64,000 nucleotides of DNA from Achromobacter seleniivolatilans (GCF_030864005.1 NZ_CP132976.1:2542001-2606000); one strand, 5' to 3'. Shown: positions 46,014-55,485, numbered from the stretch's first letter. The notes: generated from the letters alone by a model not told the origin. Numbers and translations are program-made.

Positions 46014-47036
46014 TTATTCGTTGAACTGGCGCAGGAAGCGCAAATCGCCTTCGTAGAATTGGCGCAGATCGTTCACGCCGTAGCGCAACATGGTCAGGCG
46101 CTCAAGTCCGGAACCAAAGGCAAAGCCGATGTAGCGCTCGGGATCAAGACCGAAATTGCGCACCACTTCAGGGTGCACCTGGCCCGAGCCGGAAATTTCC
46201 AGCCAACGGCCACGGTTGGGACCCGAGGTGAACATCATGTCGATTTCGGCGGACGGTTCCGTGAACGGGAAGAACGACGGACGGAATCGCACAACGAGAT
46301 CGTCGCTTTCAAAGAAGCAACGCAGAAAATCGGTATACACGCCCTTCAGATCTGCAAACGAGATGTCCTCGGCGATCCACAGCCCTTCCACCTGGTGGAA
46401 CATGGGCGAGTGCGTGGCGTCGCTGTCGACGCGATAGGTGCGGCCCGGTGCGATGACCTTGATCGGCGGCTTGTGCATGCGGGCGTAACGCACCTGCATG
46501 GGGCTGGTGTGCGTGCGCAACAGCAGCGGCAGGCCGTCTGCGTCGTTCATGTCGACGTAGAACGTGTCCTGCATCGAACGCGCCGGATGGTCCAGCGGGT
46601 TGTTCAAAGCGGTGAAATTGGTCCAGTCATTTTCCACTTCGGGGCCGTCGGCCACATCGAAGCCAATGGAACGGAAGATAGCTTCCACACGTTCCCAGGT
46701 CCGGATCACCGGATGGATGCCTCCCGGCGCGCGACCGCGGCCAGGCAAGGTGACGTCAATGGTTTCGGAAGCCAGCCGGGCGTCCAGTTCCGCCTGCGCC
46801 AGTTCGGCGCGGCGCGAATTCAGGAGCTCTTCGACTTTTTGCTTCGCCTGATTGATCCGGGCGCCCATTTCGCGCTTTTGCTCAGGATCGAGCTTGCCCA
46901 GGCCTTTCAGCAGCACCGTAAGTGCGCCGTCCTTACCCAGGAATCGAGCCTTTGCGTTCTCAAGCGCGGCGGCATCTGTAGCCGCTGCGAACCGTTCTTG
47001 CGCCTGGGAGACCAGGTCGTCAACCGATAGAGTCAT
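46014..47036 (-). CDS. pheS: Phenylalanyl-tRNA synthetase alpha subunit
   Basis: 340 residues. The N-terminal coiled coil precedes the class II catalytic core: [20 protein letters not shown], motif 2 [19 protein letters not shown], and motif 3 [18 protein letters not shown]. It lies between rplT and pheT. A GAAGG ribosome site precedes the ATG, behind a terminator-like hairpin that may be an attenuator. Confidence 0.98.
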   Translation of the reverse strand: MTLSVDDLVSQAQERFAAATDAAALENAKARFLGKDGALTVLLKGLGKLDPEQKREMGARINQAKQKVEELLNSRRAELAQAELDARLASETIDVTLPGRGRAPGGIHPVIRTWERVEAIFRSIGFDVADGPEVENDWTNFTALNNPLDHPARSMQDTFYVDMNDADGLPLLLRTHTSPMQVRYARMHKPPIKVIAPGRTYRVDSDATHSPMFHQVEGLWIAEDISFADLKGVYTDFLRCFFESDDLVVRFRPSFFPFTEPSAEIDMMFTSGPNRGRWLEISGSGQVHPEVVRNFGLDPERYIGFAFGSGLERLTMLRYGVNDLRQFYEGDLRFLRQFNE

Positions 47037-47052
47037 GAAATCCAGCCTTCAA

Positions 47053-47083
47053 AACGCAAACGGGGCTATAACAGCCCCGTTTG
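47053..47083 (-). terminator. Hairpin between rplT and pheS, possible attenuator
   Basis: Minus-strand CAAACGGGGCT-GTTAT-AGCCCCGTTTG followed by CGTTTTG. E. coli pheST is controlled by attenuation in this place; here no Phe-rich leader peptide is visible, so it may simply be a partial terminator. Confidence 0.6.
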
Positions 47084-47113
47084 CAGCGATGCGCGATGTG
47101 TTAAAGCGCGCGA

Positions 47114-47473
47114 TCAGGCAGCCAAGGCAGCCTTGGCTTGCTGCACGATGGCGGCAAAGCCGGCCTTGTCGCGCACGGCCAGATCGGCCAGAACCTTACG
47201 GTCGAGTTCGATCGAAGCCTTCTTCAGGCCAGCGATGAACACGCTGTAGCTAACGCCATGCTCGCGGACGGCCGCGTTGATACGCGTGATCCACAGAGCG
47301 CGGAACGTACGCTTCTTGTTACGACGGTCGCGGTAGGCGTATTGGCCAGCGCGCATGACTGCTTGCTTGGCAATACGGAACACATTACCGCGGCGGCCAC
47401 GGTAACCCTTGGCGGCGGCAATGACTTTTTTGTGACGTGCGCGGGCAGTTACGCCGCGTTTGACGCGAGGCAT
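47114..47473 (-). CDS. rplT: 50S ribosomal protein L20
   Basis: 119 residues, complete: [39 protein letters not shown] and [17 protein letters not shown]20 is needed for 50S assembly and in many bacteria represses its own operon by binding the leader. The AAGGGAG ribosome site precedes the ATG; it starts 15 bases after rpmI. Confidence 0.98.
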   Translation of the reverse strand: MPRVKRGVTARARHKKVIAAAKGYRGRRGNVFRIAKQAVMRAGQYAYRDRRNKKRTFRALWITRINAAVREHGVSYSVFIAGLKKASIELDRKVLADLAVRDKAGFAAIVQQAKAALAA

Positions 47474-47488
47474 ATTAAGACTCCCTTA

Positions 47489-47686
47489 TCAAGCGAAAGG
47501 CATCATGGCCTTGACGGAGGCCACGTTGGATTCATGAACAGCCGTCGAGCCGCGCAATTGACGCTTGGCCTTCGTGGTCTTCTTGGTCAAAATGTGGCGC
47601 TTGAACGCCTGACCGCGCTTGATGGAGCCGCTGCCGCGAACCTTAAAGCGCTTGGAGGCGCTTTTCTTGGTTTTCATCTTGGGCAT
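47489..47686 (-). CDS. rpmI: 50S ribosomal protein L35
   Basis: 65 residues, standard: [20 protein letters not shown] and [20 protein letters not shown]. It is the first gene of rpmI-rplT-pheS-pheT-ihfA. In most proteobacteria infC is immediately upstream, but here infC is at 56639-57190, and rpmI has its own promoter and a leader of about 226 nt. Confidence 0.97.
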   Translation of the reverse strand: MPKMKTKKSASKRFKVRGSGSIKRGQAFKRHILTKKTTKAKRQLRGSTAVHESNVASVKAMMPFA

Positions 47687-47912
47687 GATGATTCCCTAAA
47701 CTAAAAACTCGTTGTTGATTTGACATGACGCGAGGTGCTTGCACGTTGCTGGCAAAAAGCCCTAGGGCTAGCACCGAAACAACGGCAAAACTTGTAAACC
47801 TGTTGCCACTTCTTGGGGTATTGCTGGGGTACTGCATACCGTGTAGAAGCATCGCTGCCAGACACGGGCATCTCCCAGTTCTTGGCAAAAAAGTAGCCCA
47901 GATCCGGGAAAG
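47687..47912 (-). promoter_or_regulatory. Leader of the rpmI-rplT-pheST-ihfA operon
   Basis: Predicted 226-nt untranslated leader between the promoter at 47919 and the rpmI ATG. No gene is seen. It includes GTGCTAGCCCTAGGGCTTTT (near 47757-47776). A leader of this kind is where ribosomal protein L20 represses rpmI-rplT in other bacteria, but no specific L20 site could be proved from sequence. Confidence 0.5.
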
Positions 47913-47918
47913 CCTTTG

Positions 47919-47948
47919 ATTATATGGTGATTTCCTGGCCTTTGTCGA
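47919..47948 (-). promoter_or_regulatory. Strong sigma70-type promoter for the rpmI operon
   Basis: On the minus strand TCGACA (47943-47948), an 18-bp spacer and a perfect TATAAT (47919-47924). The expected start is near 47912. It explains how rpmI-rplT can be expressed without infC upstream. Confidence 0.7.
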
Positions 47949-48014
47949 GTCGGGTGCAGCAAAAAATCGAACCGGCCGCACTCAACACATCCTGCCAGGA
48001 GTTTCAGCGGACCA

Positions 48015-49544
48015 TCATACCCCCGGCCGCCGGTACTGCACTGCCTGCGCGACATGCCCGGCGCCCAGCACGTCCGCCCCGTCCAGATCGGCGATGGTAC
48101 GAGCCACCCGCAACGCCCGATGAAGAGCCCGCCCCGACCCCGCCAGACGGCGCATGGCCTGCAACATCAGCGCTTGCGCATCGCCATCCATGACGCAATG
48201 CTCATCCAGCTCCGCCCCCATTAAACCTGCATTGGACTTACCCTGCCGGGCCAGCTGCCGATCACGGCAGCGCATCACCCGCTCTTGAACCGGACCCGAA
48301 GCCTCGCCAGGCGGATGACTCATCCATTCAGGGTCAGATGGCGGCAGCACCACGTGCAGATCGATGCGATCCAGCAAGGGCCCGGAAATTTTTCCCGTGT
48401 ACCGCGCCACCTGGTCGGACGTGCAAATGCAGGCCCGCCCAGGGTGGCCGCGCCAGCCGCAAGGACAAGGATTCATGGCAGCGACCAACTGAAAGCGGGC
48501 AGGGAATTGCGCAGCATGCAGGGCGCGGGCGACAACCACCCTGCCCGCCTCAAGCGGCTCGCGCAACGCCTCCAGCGTGCGACGACTGAATTCCGGGAGC
48601 TCATCTAGAAACAAGACTCCGTGGTGGGCCAGGCTGATTTCTCCTGGCCGCGGCCGGCTTCCGCCGCCCACCAACGCCGCCACGCTCGCGGAATGATGCG
48701 GCGACCTGAACGGCGGATGCCCCATCAGTGCTTCCGGCAACCCTGCCAACGCAGCCACTGCGGCGGCTTCCAGCGCCTGGCTGCGAAGCAAAGGCGGCAA
48801 CAATCCTGGCAGACGAGAAGCCAGCATGCTCTTGCCTGCCCCGGGAGGCCCGATCATCAGCAGGCTATGGCCACCAGCCGCCGCCACTTCCAGCGCTCGC
48901 CGCGCCCCCGGTTGGCCGCGCACATCGGACAGGCACGGCGCAGGCGGCGGCGGGGGCCACGCCTTGGGCACCGCATTCGGCAACTGGCACATGCCCGCGA
49001 TGTGGGCGGCCACATCCGCCAGACTGCGCGCCGACAACACGTTAAGCCCTGGCACCCATGCCGCCTGCTCCGCACTGCCTGCGGGCAAGATCAGCGTGGC
49101 ATCAGGCGCTTCACGCGCCACGCTTAACGCAATCACCAACGGGGCTGCCACGGGAACCAACGCGCCGGTCAAAGACAACTCACCCGCCAGCACCAAGCCC
49201 GCTAATGAGGGATCAGGCGCGGGCAGCTCCGGGCCGCCGCCATCCACAGGCGCGGCCAACTGGCCAGAGGCCAGTAACAAGCCCAGCGCAATGGGCAGAT
49301 CGAACCGGCCAGATTCCTTGGGAATATCAGCGGGCGACAGATTCAGCGTGATTCGGCCGGGCGGAAACTCAAAACCGCTATTCAGTATGGCCGCGCGCAC
49401 GCGCTCACGGCTTTCGCGCACTTCGGTGTCGGCCAACCCGACGACATTAAAACTGGGCAACCCCGGGCCCAGATGGGTTTCAACCCGGACGGCGTGCGCA
49501 TGCAGCCCACTGAGCGCCCGGCTGGCAAGAACGGCAAGCGTCAT
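48015..49544 (-). CDS. comM: ComM/YifB-family AAA+ Mg-chelatase-like helicase
   Basis: 509 residues, typical. N-terminal Lon-like domain (VRVETHLGPGLPSFNVVGLA), then AAA+ core with Walker A GPPGAGKSM, Walker B LFLDELPEF, and C-terminal Mg_chelatase_C (GSGRALHRALRVARTIADLD). ComM promotes branch migration during natural transformation. The ATG has a GGGAGA ribosome site. A Zn-type CPCGWRGHPGRACICT cluster is present, as in the family. Confidence 0.95.
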   Translation of the reverse strand: MTLAVLASRALSGLHAHAVRVETHLGPGLPSFNVVGLADTEVRESRERVRAAILNSGFEFPPGRITLNLSPADIPKESGRFDLPIALGLLLASGQLAAPVDGGGPELPAPDPSLAGLVLAGELSLTGALVPVAAPLVIALSVAREAPDATLILPAGSAEQAAWVPGLNVLSARSLADVAAHIAGMCQLPNAVPKAWPPPPPAPCLSDVRGQPGARRALEVAAAGGHSLLMIGPPGAGKSMLASRLPGLLPPLLRSQALEAAAVAALAGLPEALMGHPPFRSPHHSASVAALVGGGSRPRPGEISLAHHGVLFLDELPEFSRRTLEALREPLEAGRVVVARALHAAQFPARFQLVAAMNPCPCGWRGHPGRACICTSDQVARYTGKISGPLLDRIDLHVVLPPSDPEWMSHPPGEASGPVQERVMRCRDRQLARQGKSNAGLMGAELDEHCVMDGDAQALMLQAMRRLAGSGRALHRALRVARTIADLDGADVLGAGHVAQAVQYRRPGV

Positions 49545-49707
49545 AACGGTCTCCCAAGGGGAACAAGACCGTCAGTATCGGCATTCAAACTGCGAGTTCG
49601 GACAGCGACGTGACAAAAGCAGCCCGCGTTTAGGCGGTCCTGGCCATCATTTTGCTGACGTTAAGCGCCGCCACAGAGCCGCCTCCGCGTTCAACAAAAC
49701 CGAAATG

Positions 49708-49736
49708 AAAAACGACCGCCACGGCGGTCGTTCAGA
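49708..49736 (-). terminator. Terminator after ubiK
   Basis: Minus-strand ACGACCGCC-GT-GGCGGTCGT followed by TTTTCATTT, 24 bases after the stop at 49760. Confidence 0.8.
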
Positions 49737-49759
49737 TGCTGGTACTGCCAAGTGCCGAT

Positions 49760-50011
49760 CTACTTATCCAGTGCCGACAGACGCTCTTCCAACTGCTGCA
49801 CTTGAGCCGCCAATTGATCCACGCGGGCGCGGGTACGCGCCAGCAGATCTGTTTGCACGTCAAACTCTTCGCGCGTGACCAGATCCATCTTGGTGAATGC
49901 CTGAGCCATCATTGCGCGCACGTTCTTTTCAACGTCGGCGGCTGGGCTGCGGGCGATCAGGTCGGAAATGTTCTTCTGGATGTCTTCGATCCATTGGGTG
50001 CGATTGTTCAT
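49760..50011 (-). CDS. ubiK: UbiK/BMFP-type ubiquinone biosynthesis accessory factor
   Basis: 83 residues: WIEDIQKNISDLIARSPAAD, AMMAQAFTKMDLVTREEFDV and a C-terminal coiled coil VDQLAAQVQQLEERLSAL. This is the BMFP (YqiC) family; UbiK assists the Ubi metabolon in aerobic ubiquinone synthesis. The ATG at 50011 has GAGAGG upstream and gives the family N-terminus; the longer frame is rejected. Confidence 0.9.
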   Translation of the reverse strand: MNNRTQWIEDIQKNISDLIARSPAADVEKNVRAMMAQAFTKMDLVTREEFDVQTDLLARTRARVDQLAAQVQQLEERLSALDK

Positions 50012-50091
50012 AGCGGCCTCTCGATGTTCTTGATGCCTCAAGTGTAGTGCTTCGGCGGCGGGACGCAGACAAACCACGCAAACTCCGGCCA

Positions 50092-50128
50092 AAAAAAAGG
50101 GCGGGCCGCATGCGGTGACCGCCCATCA
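50092..50128 (-). terminator. Terminator after the lipoprotein gene
   Basis: Minus-strand GGGCGGTCACCGCATGCGG / CCGCCC with a T run of eight (TTTTTTTT). It follows the stop at 50179. Confidence 0.8.
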
Positions 50129-50178
50129 AAGCACAGGAGAAAACCGGGCCGCCATGGAGCGGCCCCCTACCAACATCG

Positions 50179-50613
50179 TTACGGGCAGCCCATTTGGGTT
50201 GCCGATTGCGCAAACATATCCGTCGATTGCTTGCACTGCGCCGCCAATTGCGACTTGTCCGGGATTGCGCCCCACTGGGCTTTGGCCGCGTCAAGCTGCT
50301 GCTTGATGCTCGCCGCTGCGGGGTTGGCGCTGCCCAGCTTGTCCATGCACGCGCTGACCTTCGCCAGATAGGCTTCGCACTCGGCAGGAACGGAACCAGT
50401 GGCGCCAGTTGCCGGAGCCGTAGCCGACGGAGCCGGCGTCGTGGGCGCAGGAGCCGTGGGCGCGGGTGTTGCAGGAGCGGGAGTAACAGGCGCAGGCGTC
50501 GTTGATGCCGCCGGAGGAGCCGCTTTCTGCTCATCGCTCTTATTGCAGCCGGCCAGCACGCCAACCGTGGCGGCCAAAGCCAGAATGCCAAAGAATTTGC
50601 GTTGAATCTTCAT
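50179..50613 (-). CDS. Lipoprotein with Pro/Ala linker and cysteine-containing domain
   Basis: 144 residues. The signal peptide ends in the lipobox VLAGC. Residues about 32-72 are a Pro/Ala/Thr repeat linker (TPAPVTPAPATPAPTAPAPT), which spans the periplasm or peptidoglycan. The C-terminal domain (ECEAYLAKVSACMDKLGSAN, AAQCKQSTDMF, MGCP) has four Cys that could form two disulfides, resembling DUF5339 proteins. The ATG at 50613 is used because it gives the signal peptide. The role is unknown. Confidence 0.78.
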   Translation of the reverse strand: MKIQRKFFGILALAATVGVLAGCNKSDEQKAAPPAASTTPAPVTPAPATPAPTAPAPTTPAPSATAPATGATGSVPAECEAYLAKVSACMDKLGSANPAAASIKQQLDAAKAQWGAIPDKSQLAAQCKQSTDMFAQSATQMGCP

Positions 50614-50796
50614 AGAGTCCTCTTTCCGTTCTTGCTTTTTATGTAAGAGAGCCACAGCACCGGAACCACCTCCCTGCGGCCCGATCTGCTCATCATTGAT
50701 GAGCTGGCTTGATTCTTGTTCACCCAACCGCTGGCAACAAGCTTATGCGTGTAAACCCCGGTATCACGCCAGCAGTGCAATTCACGCACATATTCG
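50614..50796. other. Intergenic region upstream of the lipoprotein gene
   Basis: No gene is supported. It contains the lipoprotein gene promoter region on the minus strand; no recognisable operator. Confidence 0.4.
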
Positions 50797-50934
50797 TCAA
50801 GCTGGCCGGCGCCTGAAAATCGGATGAAACGGCACCTGATGCCCGGCCTGTAACGCTTTCAGGACATCATCGCCGCGCTTCCAGACACGCCACGCCGACA
50901 CAAAACCGCATACAAACAGCAACAGCCTCAGCAT
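50797..50934 (-). CDS. Possible very small membrane protein
   Basis: 45 residues: MLRLLLFVCGFVSAWRVWKR followed by GDDVLKALQAGHQVPFHP. It has one hydrophobic N-terminal segment and a basic tail. No clear ribosome site, so support is weak; it lies between the lipoprotein gene and the glnK promoter. Confidence 0.3.
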   Translation of the reverse strand: MLRLLLFVCGFVSAWRVWKRGDDVLKALQAGHQVPFHPIFRRRPA

Positions 50935-51021
50935 CAACTGGCTACAAATACTGGCACCCCGCACATATTTGGTTGCATGCCTCACATTCACCACATTACG
51001 CACCATATTGAGGCTGACGAA

Positions 51022-51047
51022 GCACTGGTTGCGCACTACATTGGTGC
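51022..51047 (+). promoter_or_regulatory. NtrC-type enhancer sites upstream of glnK
   Basis: GCACTACATTGGTGC at 51033-51047 fits the NtrC consensus GCAC-N-TGGTGC well, and GCACTGGTTGCGC at 51022-51034 is a partial second site. They lie about 80-100 bp before the predicted sigma54 start. Confidence 0.7.
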
Positions 51048-51062
51048 AAGCAAGCACAATAA

Positions 51063-51494
<432 letters not shown>

Positions 51495-51522
51495 ATAAAT
51501 AAAGACTCAATGGAGCCTGAAA

Positions 51523-52761
51523 ATGGATAAAGCAGATATCTCCTGGTTGCTCGTCTCTACCCTACTTGTATTGATGATGGCCGTACCCGGTCTGGCGATG
51601 TTCTATGGCGGCCTGGTACGCAGCAAGAACGTGCTTTCTGTGTTGCTGCAAGTGCTGTGCACGTTCGTGCTGGGCCTGGTTCTCTGGTTCATCTACGGCT
51701 ATTCGCTTGCCTTCACCGAAGGCAATGCGTTCTTCGGCGGCCTGTCTCGCGCCTTCTTCTCTGGCATGTTCACACCGGCTGACGGCAAGTTCGCCATGTC
51801 GAACACGCTGACCGAACTCCTGTTCGCATCGTTCCAAGCCACGTTCGCCGGCATCACCTGCGCGCTGATCGTGGGCAGCTTCGCGGAACGCGCACGCTTC
51901 TCGGGCGTGCTGGTGTTTACGGTGATCTGGTTTACGTTCGCCTATATTCCTATCGCCCACATGGTGTGGTTCGCGTCCGAAACGGCGCCGGGCTTGCTCA
52001 ATGCCAAGGGCGCACTGGACTTTGCAGGCGGCACGGTGGTGCACATCAACGCTGGTGTCGCCGGCCTGGTGGGCGCTTATGTGGTTGGCAAGCGCGTGGG
52101 TTATGGCCGCGAAGCGATGCAACCGCACAATCTGCCGATGACCTTTGTGGGCGCTGCCCTGCTGTGGGTGGGCTGGTTCGGATTTAACGCGGGTTCGGCG
52201 CTGGCCGCCAACGAGAACGCCACCCTGGCCTTCTTCAACACGATGATCGCCACCGCTGGCGCCGTGCTGGCCTGGTTGTTCACGGAATGGGCCATCAAGG
52301 GCAAGCCCTCGATGTTGGGCGCCGCGTCGGGCGCTATCGCTGGCCTGGTGGGCATCACGCCCGCAGCCGGTCTGGTTGGCCCCGTAGGCGCACTGATCAT
52401 CGGCGTGATTGCTGGCGTGGTGTGCGTGTGGGGTGTGAATGGCCTGAAGCGCCTGCTGCGCGCCGACGATGCTCTGGACGTGTTCGGCATCCACGGCGTG
52501 GGCGGTATCGTGGGCGCACTGCTGACCGGCGTGTTCAACGCACAGGTCTTGGGCGGGCCTGGTCTGGCCGAACCCAGCATGATTGCCCATCAACTGTGGG
52601 TGCAGTTGGAAGGCGTGCTGATCACCATCGTCTGGTCCGGCGTGGTGGCATGGATTGCCTACAAGATCGCCAACGCCCTGTGCGGCATGCGTGTGCCGGA
52701 AGATCAGGAGCGCGAAGGCCTGGACGTCACGAGCCACGGCGAATCGGCGTATCACAGCTAA
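51523..52761 (+). CDS. amtB: Ammonium transporter AmtB
   Basis: 412 residues, eleven hydrophobic helices. The family signature DFAGGTVVHINAGVAGLVGA contains the first conserved pore His; the second His is in DVFGIHGVGGIVGALLTG. Signal sequence absent at this start, as in several beta-proteobacteria. It transports ammonium across the inner membrane and is blocked by GlnK encoded upstream. A TGGAG ribosome site lies before the ATG. Confidence 0.97.
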   Translation: MDKADISWLLVSTLLVLMMAVPGLAMFYGGLVRSKNVLSVLLQVLCTFVLGLVLWFIYGYSLAFTEGNAFFGGLSRAFFSGMFTPADGKFAMSNTLTELLFASFQATFAGITCALIVGSFAERARFSGVLVFTVIWFTFAYIPIAHMVWFASETAPGLLNAKGALDFAGGTVVHINAGVAGLVGAYVVGKRVGYGREAMQPHNLPMTFVGAALLWVGWFGFNAGSALAANENATLAFFNTMIATAGAVLAWLFTEWAIKGKPSMLGAASGAIAGLVGITPAAGLVGPVGALIIGVIAGVVCVWGVNGLKRLLRADDALDVFGIHGVGGIVGALLTGVFNAQVLGGPGLAEPSMIAHQLWVQLEGVLITIVWSGVVAWIAYKIANALCGMRVPEDQEREGLDVTSHGESAYHS

Positions 52762-52805
52762 AAGCAGTATTCCGGCCCGCCGCCTCAGTGCAGCGGGCCA
52801 GGCAA

Positions 52806-52848
52806 GAAAAAGGCGCCGGGTTTTTCAACCCGGCGCCCTTTTTTTCAG
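52806..52848. terminator. Bidirectional terminator between amtB and ptsI
   Basis: AAAAAGGCGCCGGGTT-TTTCA-AACCCGGCGCCCTTTTTTT. Both convergent genes end on it. Confidence 0.9.
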
Positions 52849-52885
52849 TGTGATCTTGAGTCAGACGGGACCGCTTGACCTTGAA

Positions 52886-54712
52886 TCAGGCAGGACCCAA
52901 TGCGTCCAGATCCACCGGCAAGGCGCGATTCAATGCGGTTGCAACCTTGATCCGCAGCGCATTGGAATGCGCGCGGCGCACTTCCCGCTTCACGTCCAGC
53001 AGTTGTTGCGGGTGCATGGAGAACTCGGTCAGGCCCAGGCCCAGCAGAAGCCGCGTCATGCGCGAATCACCCGCCATTTCGCCACACACGGCAACGGGTT
53101 TGCCGGCCCGCTCACCCGCGTTGATGGTATTGGCCACCAAACGCAGCACTGCGGGATGCAGCGGATCATAAAGAGACGCCACATCGTGGTCGCCGCGGTC
53201 GATCGCCAGTGTGTACTGGATCAAGTCATTCGTGCCGATGGACAGAAAATCCAGCGCCTGAACAAAAGGCTCGATAGCGATCGCAATGGCAGGCACCTCG
53301 ACCATGGCACCCACTTCCATATGCGGCGCGTATGCCTGTCCACGCGCATCCAGCTCACGCCTGGCAGACTCGATCGCGGCTTTGGTCGCCACGACCTCAT
53401 GCATGTGGGCAATCATCGGAATCAACAAGCGTACGGGCCCATGGACCGAGGCTCGCAAGATCGCGCGCAACTGGGTGGCAAACATTTCCGGACGCGCCAG
53501 GCAATAACGAATGGCGCGCTGGCCCAACGCGGGATTGGTGGCCACCGTGGCCTCTCCGTCCAGCGTCTTGTCGGAACCGATGTCCAGCGTGCGGATCGTG
53601 ACTGGCCGGCCCGCCATTACCTTCACCACAGACGAATAGGCTTCGTACTGCTCTTCTTCGCCGGGCAGATCCGGGCGGCCCATGAACAGGAATTCACTGC
53701 GGAACAGGCCTATGCCTTGAGCGCCCGAGGCCAGCGCCAGCGCCGCCTCGTCTGGCAGTTCGATATTGGCGTGCAGAACGATGTCGATACCGTCCAGCGT
53801 GACGGAAGGCTCGTCGCGCAGCAGGCCCAGTTCGGCGCGCTCGTCCGCGTAGGCCGCCTGACGGCGCCGGTATTCAAGAAGGATGCGATCAGACGGGTTC
53901 ACCACCACGGCGCCAGCGGCGCCGTCGATGATGAGCATGTCACCATCCCGGACCAGCTCGCGCACGTTACCCATGGCGACCACGGCAGGCACGCCCATGC
54001 TGCGCGCCACGATGGCGGTATGCGATGTGGGTCCGCCCAGATCCGTCACAAATGCCGCAAAGCGGCCGCCCCGCAAACGCAGCATGTCCGCGGGCGAAAT
54101 ATCGTGCGCCACGACCACCAGCGCATCGTCGCCGCCCATGTGGGACATATCGGGCAAGATCGCAGAGGTGCCAGACAGCACATGCAGCACCCGTTCGATG
54201 ACTTGGCGGACATCAGCCCCGCGCTCACGCAGGTACTCGTCTTCCATGGCGTCGAACTGCTGCCCCAAGATCTGGCCTTGCGTCGTCAGCGCCCATTCGG
54301 CGTTGTAATGCCGCTCGGCAATCAAGGCCAGCGTCTGCTCGGTCAGTAGCGGGTCGCCCAGCAGCAGGCTGTGCACATTCAGCATGGCGCCAAGCTCGCG
54401 CGGCGCATCGGCCGGCAAGGTATCGGCCAACTGGAGGAGCTCGCGTTGTGCGGAGGCCAGCGCCTCGGTCAGGCGGCTGCTTTCCGCGGGCACATCTTCC
54501 GGCACTATCCGGTAATGCGCCACTTCCAGCGCCGCAGCGCCCATGACTACCGCGCGCCCAATGGCATAACCCTTCGCAACGCCTTTGCCATAAAGACAAA
54601 CAACGGGGCTGGCATTGCCAGCCCCGTTGTGAGCATTGATCAGGGGCGCAGACGGTCCGGCCTGAGCGACGCCCTGGCCGGCCGATTCAGAAGATGTTCT
54701 ATTCCTGCTCAC
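52886..54712 (-). CDS. ptsI: PTS enzyme I (phosphoenolpyruvate-protein phosphotransferase)
   Basis: About 608 residues. The phospho-accepting His is in GGPTSHTAIVARSMGVPAV; the PEP site is visible in LFRSEFLFMGR, and in GTNDLIQYTLAIDRGD and VCGEMAGD. It passes phosphate from PEP to HPr (ptsH) and then EIIA-Man; no sugar permease is present, so the system is regulatory. In-frame there is no ATG between the ptsH stop and the conserved start (VVCLYGKGVAKGYAIG); the only standard start is a GTG at 54712 that overlaps the end of ptsH, and CTG near 54643 is an alternative. A perfect 15-bp palindrome at 54600-54630 lies inside its 5' end. Confidence 0.93.
   Translation of the reverse strand: MSRNRTSSESAGQGVAQAGPSAPLINAHNGAGNASPVVCLYGKGVAKGYAIGRAVVMGAAALEVAHYRIVPEDVPAESSRLTEALASAQRELLQLADTLPADAPRELGAMLNVHSLLLGDPLLTEQTLALIAERHYNAEWALTTQGQILGQQFDAMEDEYLRERGADVRQVIERVLHVLSGTSAILPDMSHMGGDDALVVVAHDISPADMLRLRGGRFAAFVTDLGGPTSHTAIVARSMGVPAVVAMGNVRELVRDGDMLIIDGAAGAVVVNPSDRILLEYRRRQAAYADERAELGLLRDEPSVTLDGIDIVLHANIELPDEAALALASGAQGIGLFRSEFLFMGRPDLPGEEEQYEAYSSVVKVMAGRPVTIRTLDIGSDKTLDGEATVATNPALGQRAIRYCLARPEMFATQLRAILRASVHGPVRLLIPMIAHMHEVVATKAAIESARRELDARGQAYAPHMEVGAMVEVPAIAIAIEPFVQALDFLSIGTNDLIQYTLAIDRGDHDVASLYDPLHPAVLRLVANTINAGERAGKPVAVCGEMAGDSRMTRLLLGLGLTEFSMHPQQLLDVKREVRRAHSNALRIKVATALNRALPVDLDALGPA
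54600..54630 (-). terminator. Perfect 15-bp palindrome at the ptsH-ptsI junction
   Basis: ACAACGGGGCTGGCA and TGCCAGCCCCGTTGT with a single central base; on the minus strand it is followed by TTGTCTTT, like a terminator. It sits within the coding sequence (AHNGAGNASPVV) of ptsI and would limit or regulate ptsI expression if it works. Confidence 0.6.
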
Positions 54713-54968
54713 CGAATTTGCTGTCGAACAGAGTTTCGATTTCGGAAAGGGCTTGCTCGGCATCGCTGCCGGAAGCTTCCAATTTGACCGTCACGCCCAA
54801 CCCGGCCGCCAACATCATGACACCCATGATGCTCTTGGCGTTCACGCGTTGCGCGCCGCGCGAGATGAAAATCTCGCTCGAGAATTTGCTGGCAAGCTGG
54901 GTCAGCTTGGCGGCTGCCCGCGCATGCAAACCTAGTTTATTGCTGATGACGATGTCTGTATTAGGCAT
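54699..54968 (-). CDS. ptsH: HPr phosphocarrier
   Basis: 89 residues. The phosphorylated His15 is in NKLGLHARAAAK and Ser46 in VNAKSIMGVMM, so HPr kinase regulation is also possible. It links enzyme I and EIIA-Man. The ATG at 54968 gives the family N-terminus; the ribosome site is poor. Confidence 0.96.
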   Translation of the reverse strand: MPNTDIVISNKLGLHARAAAKLTQLASKFSSEIFISRGAQRVNAKSIMGVMMLAAGLGVTVKLEASGSDAEQALSEIETLFDSKFGEQE

Positions 54969-55083
54969 AGGAAATATTATGACTGCGGACCTGCGCCGCA
55001 GTGTTGATCGCAGCAAACATCAAACCGAAAAATACGCTTTGGCTTGAATTATCTGCCGACATAATAGGGCAAATTCCCGTCCG

Positions 55084-55485
55084 TCAGTCTACACGCAAGA
55101 CGCCCTGCACCCCTCCGGCCAAGGCCTTCTCGCGAGTTTCAGCCAAAGGCAGGTTGCGATAGGTCAGCGCGCGCAGCAACATCGGCGTGTTCAACCCCGC
55201 CAGCACACAGCACTGAATACCCTGCGCCTGAGCGTCTGCCACGGCCCGCTTGGAGATATTTGCGGGCGTGGCCCCGATCAGGTCCGTCAGCACCAGCACG
55301 CCAGTGCCATGGTCTTGACCCAGGATGTCCTTCAGGACGGCGGGCGTCAGATCGTCCGGCAGGTCCTCGGGCAAAATATCGTGAATGGCCAGCATTCCAT
55401 CAAGGTTGCCCATGACGTGGCTGGCGCACTCCCGCATCGCGGCGCCGAGGGGCGCGTGCACGACGATAACAATACCCGTGGTCAT
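55084..55485 (-). CDS. PTS EIIA component, mannose type, permease-less
   Basis: 133 residues. The phosphorylated His10 lies in IVIVVHAPLG, and LVLTDLIGATPANI is conserved in ManX/EIIA-Man. Without EIIB/EIIC nearby it is the output of a regulatory PTS chain (EI, HPr, EIIA-Man), known in beta-proteobacteria. It lies between ptsH and gshB on one strand. Confidence 0.92.
   Translation of the reverse strand: MTTGIVIVVHAPLGAAMRECASHVMGNLDGMLAIHDILPEDLPDDLTPAVLKDILGQDHGTGVLVLTDLIGATPANISKRAVADAQAQGIQCCVLAGLNTPMLLRALTYRNLPLAETREKALAGGVQGVLRVD

Noticed and set aside
43733..46024. A plus-strand open frame of 763 codons opposite pheT
   Set aside because: It is antisense to pheT, which is complete and certain; composition is that of a shadow frame.
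47138..47704. A plus-strand open frame opposite rplT and rpmI
   Set aside because: Both ribosomal protein genes are unambiguous on the minus strand.
52655..54349. A plus-strand open frame of 564 codons opposite ptsI
   Set aside because: Overlaps the end of amtB, the bidirectional terminator and ptsI; shadow frame.
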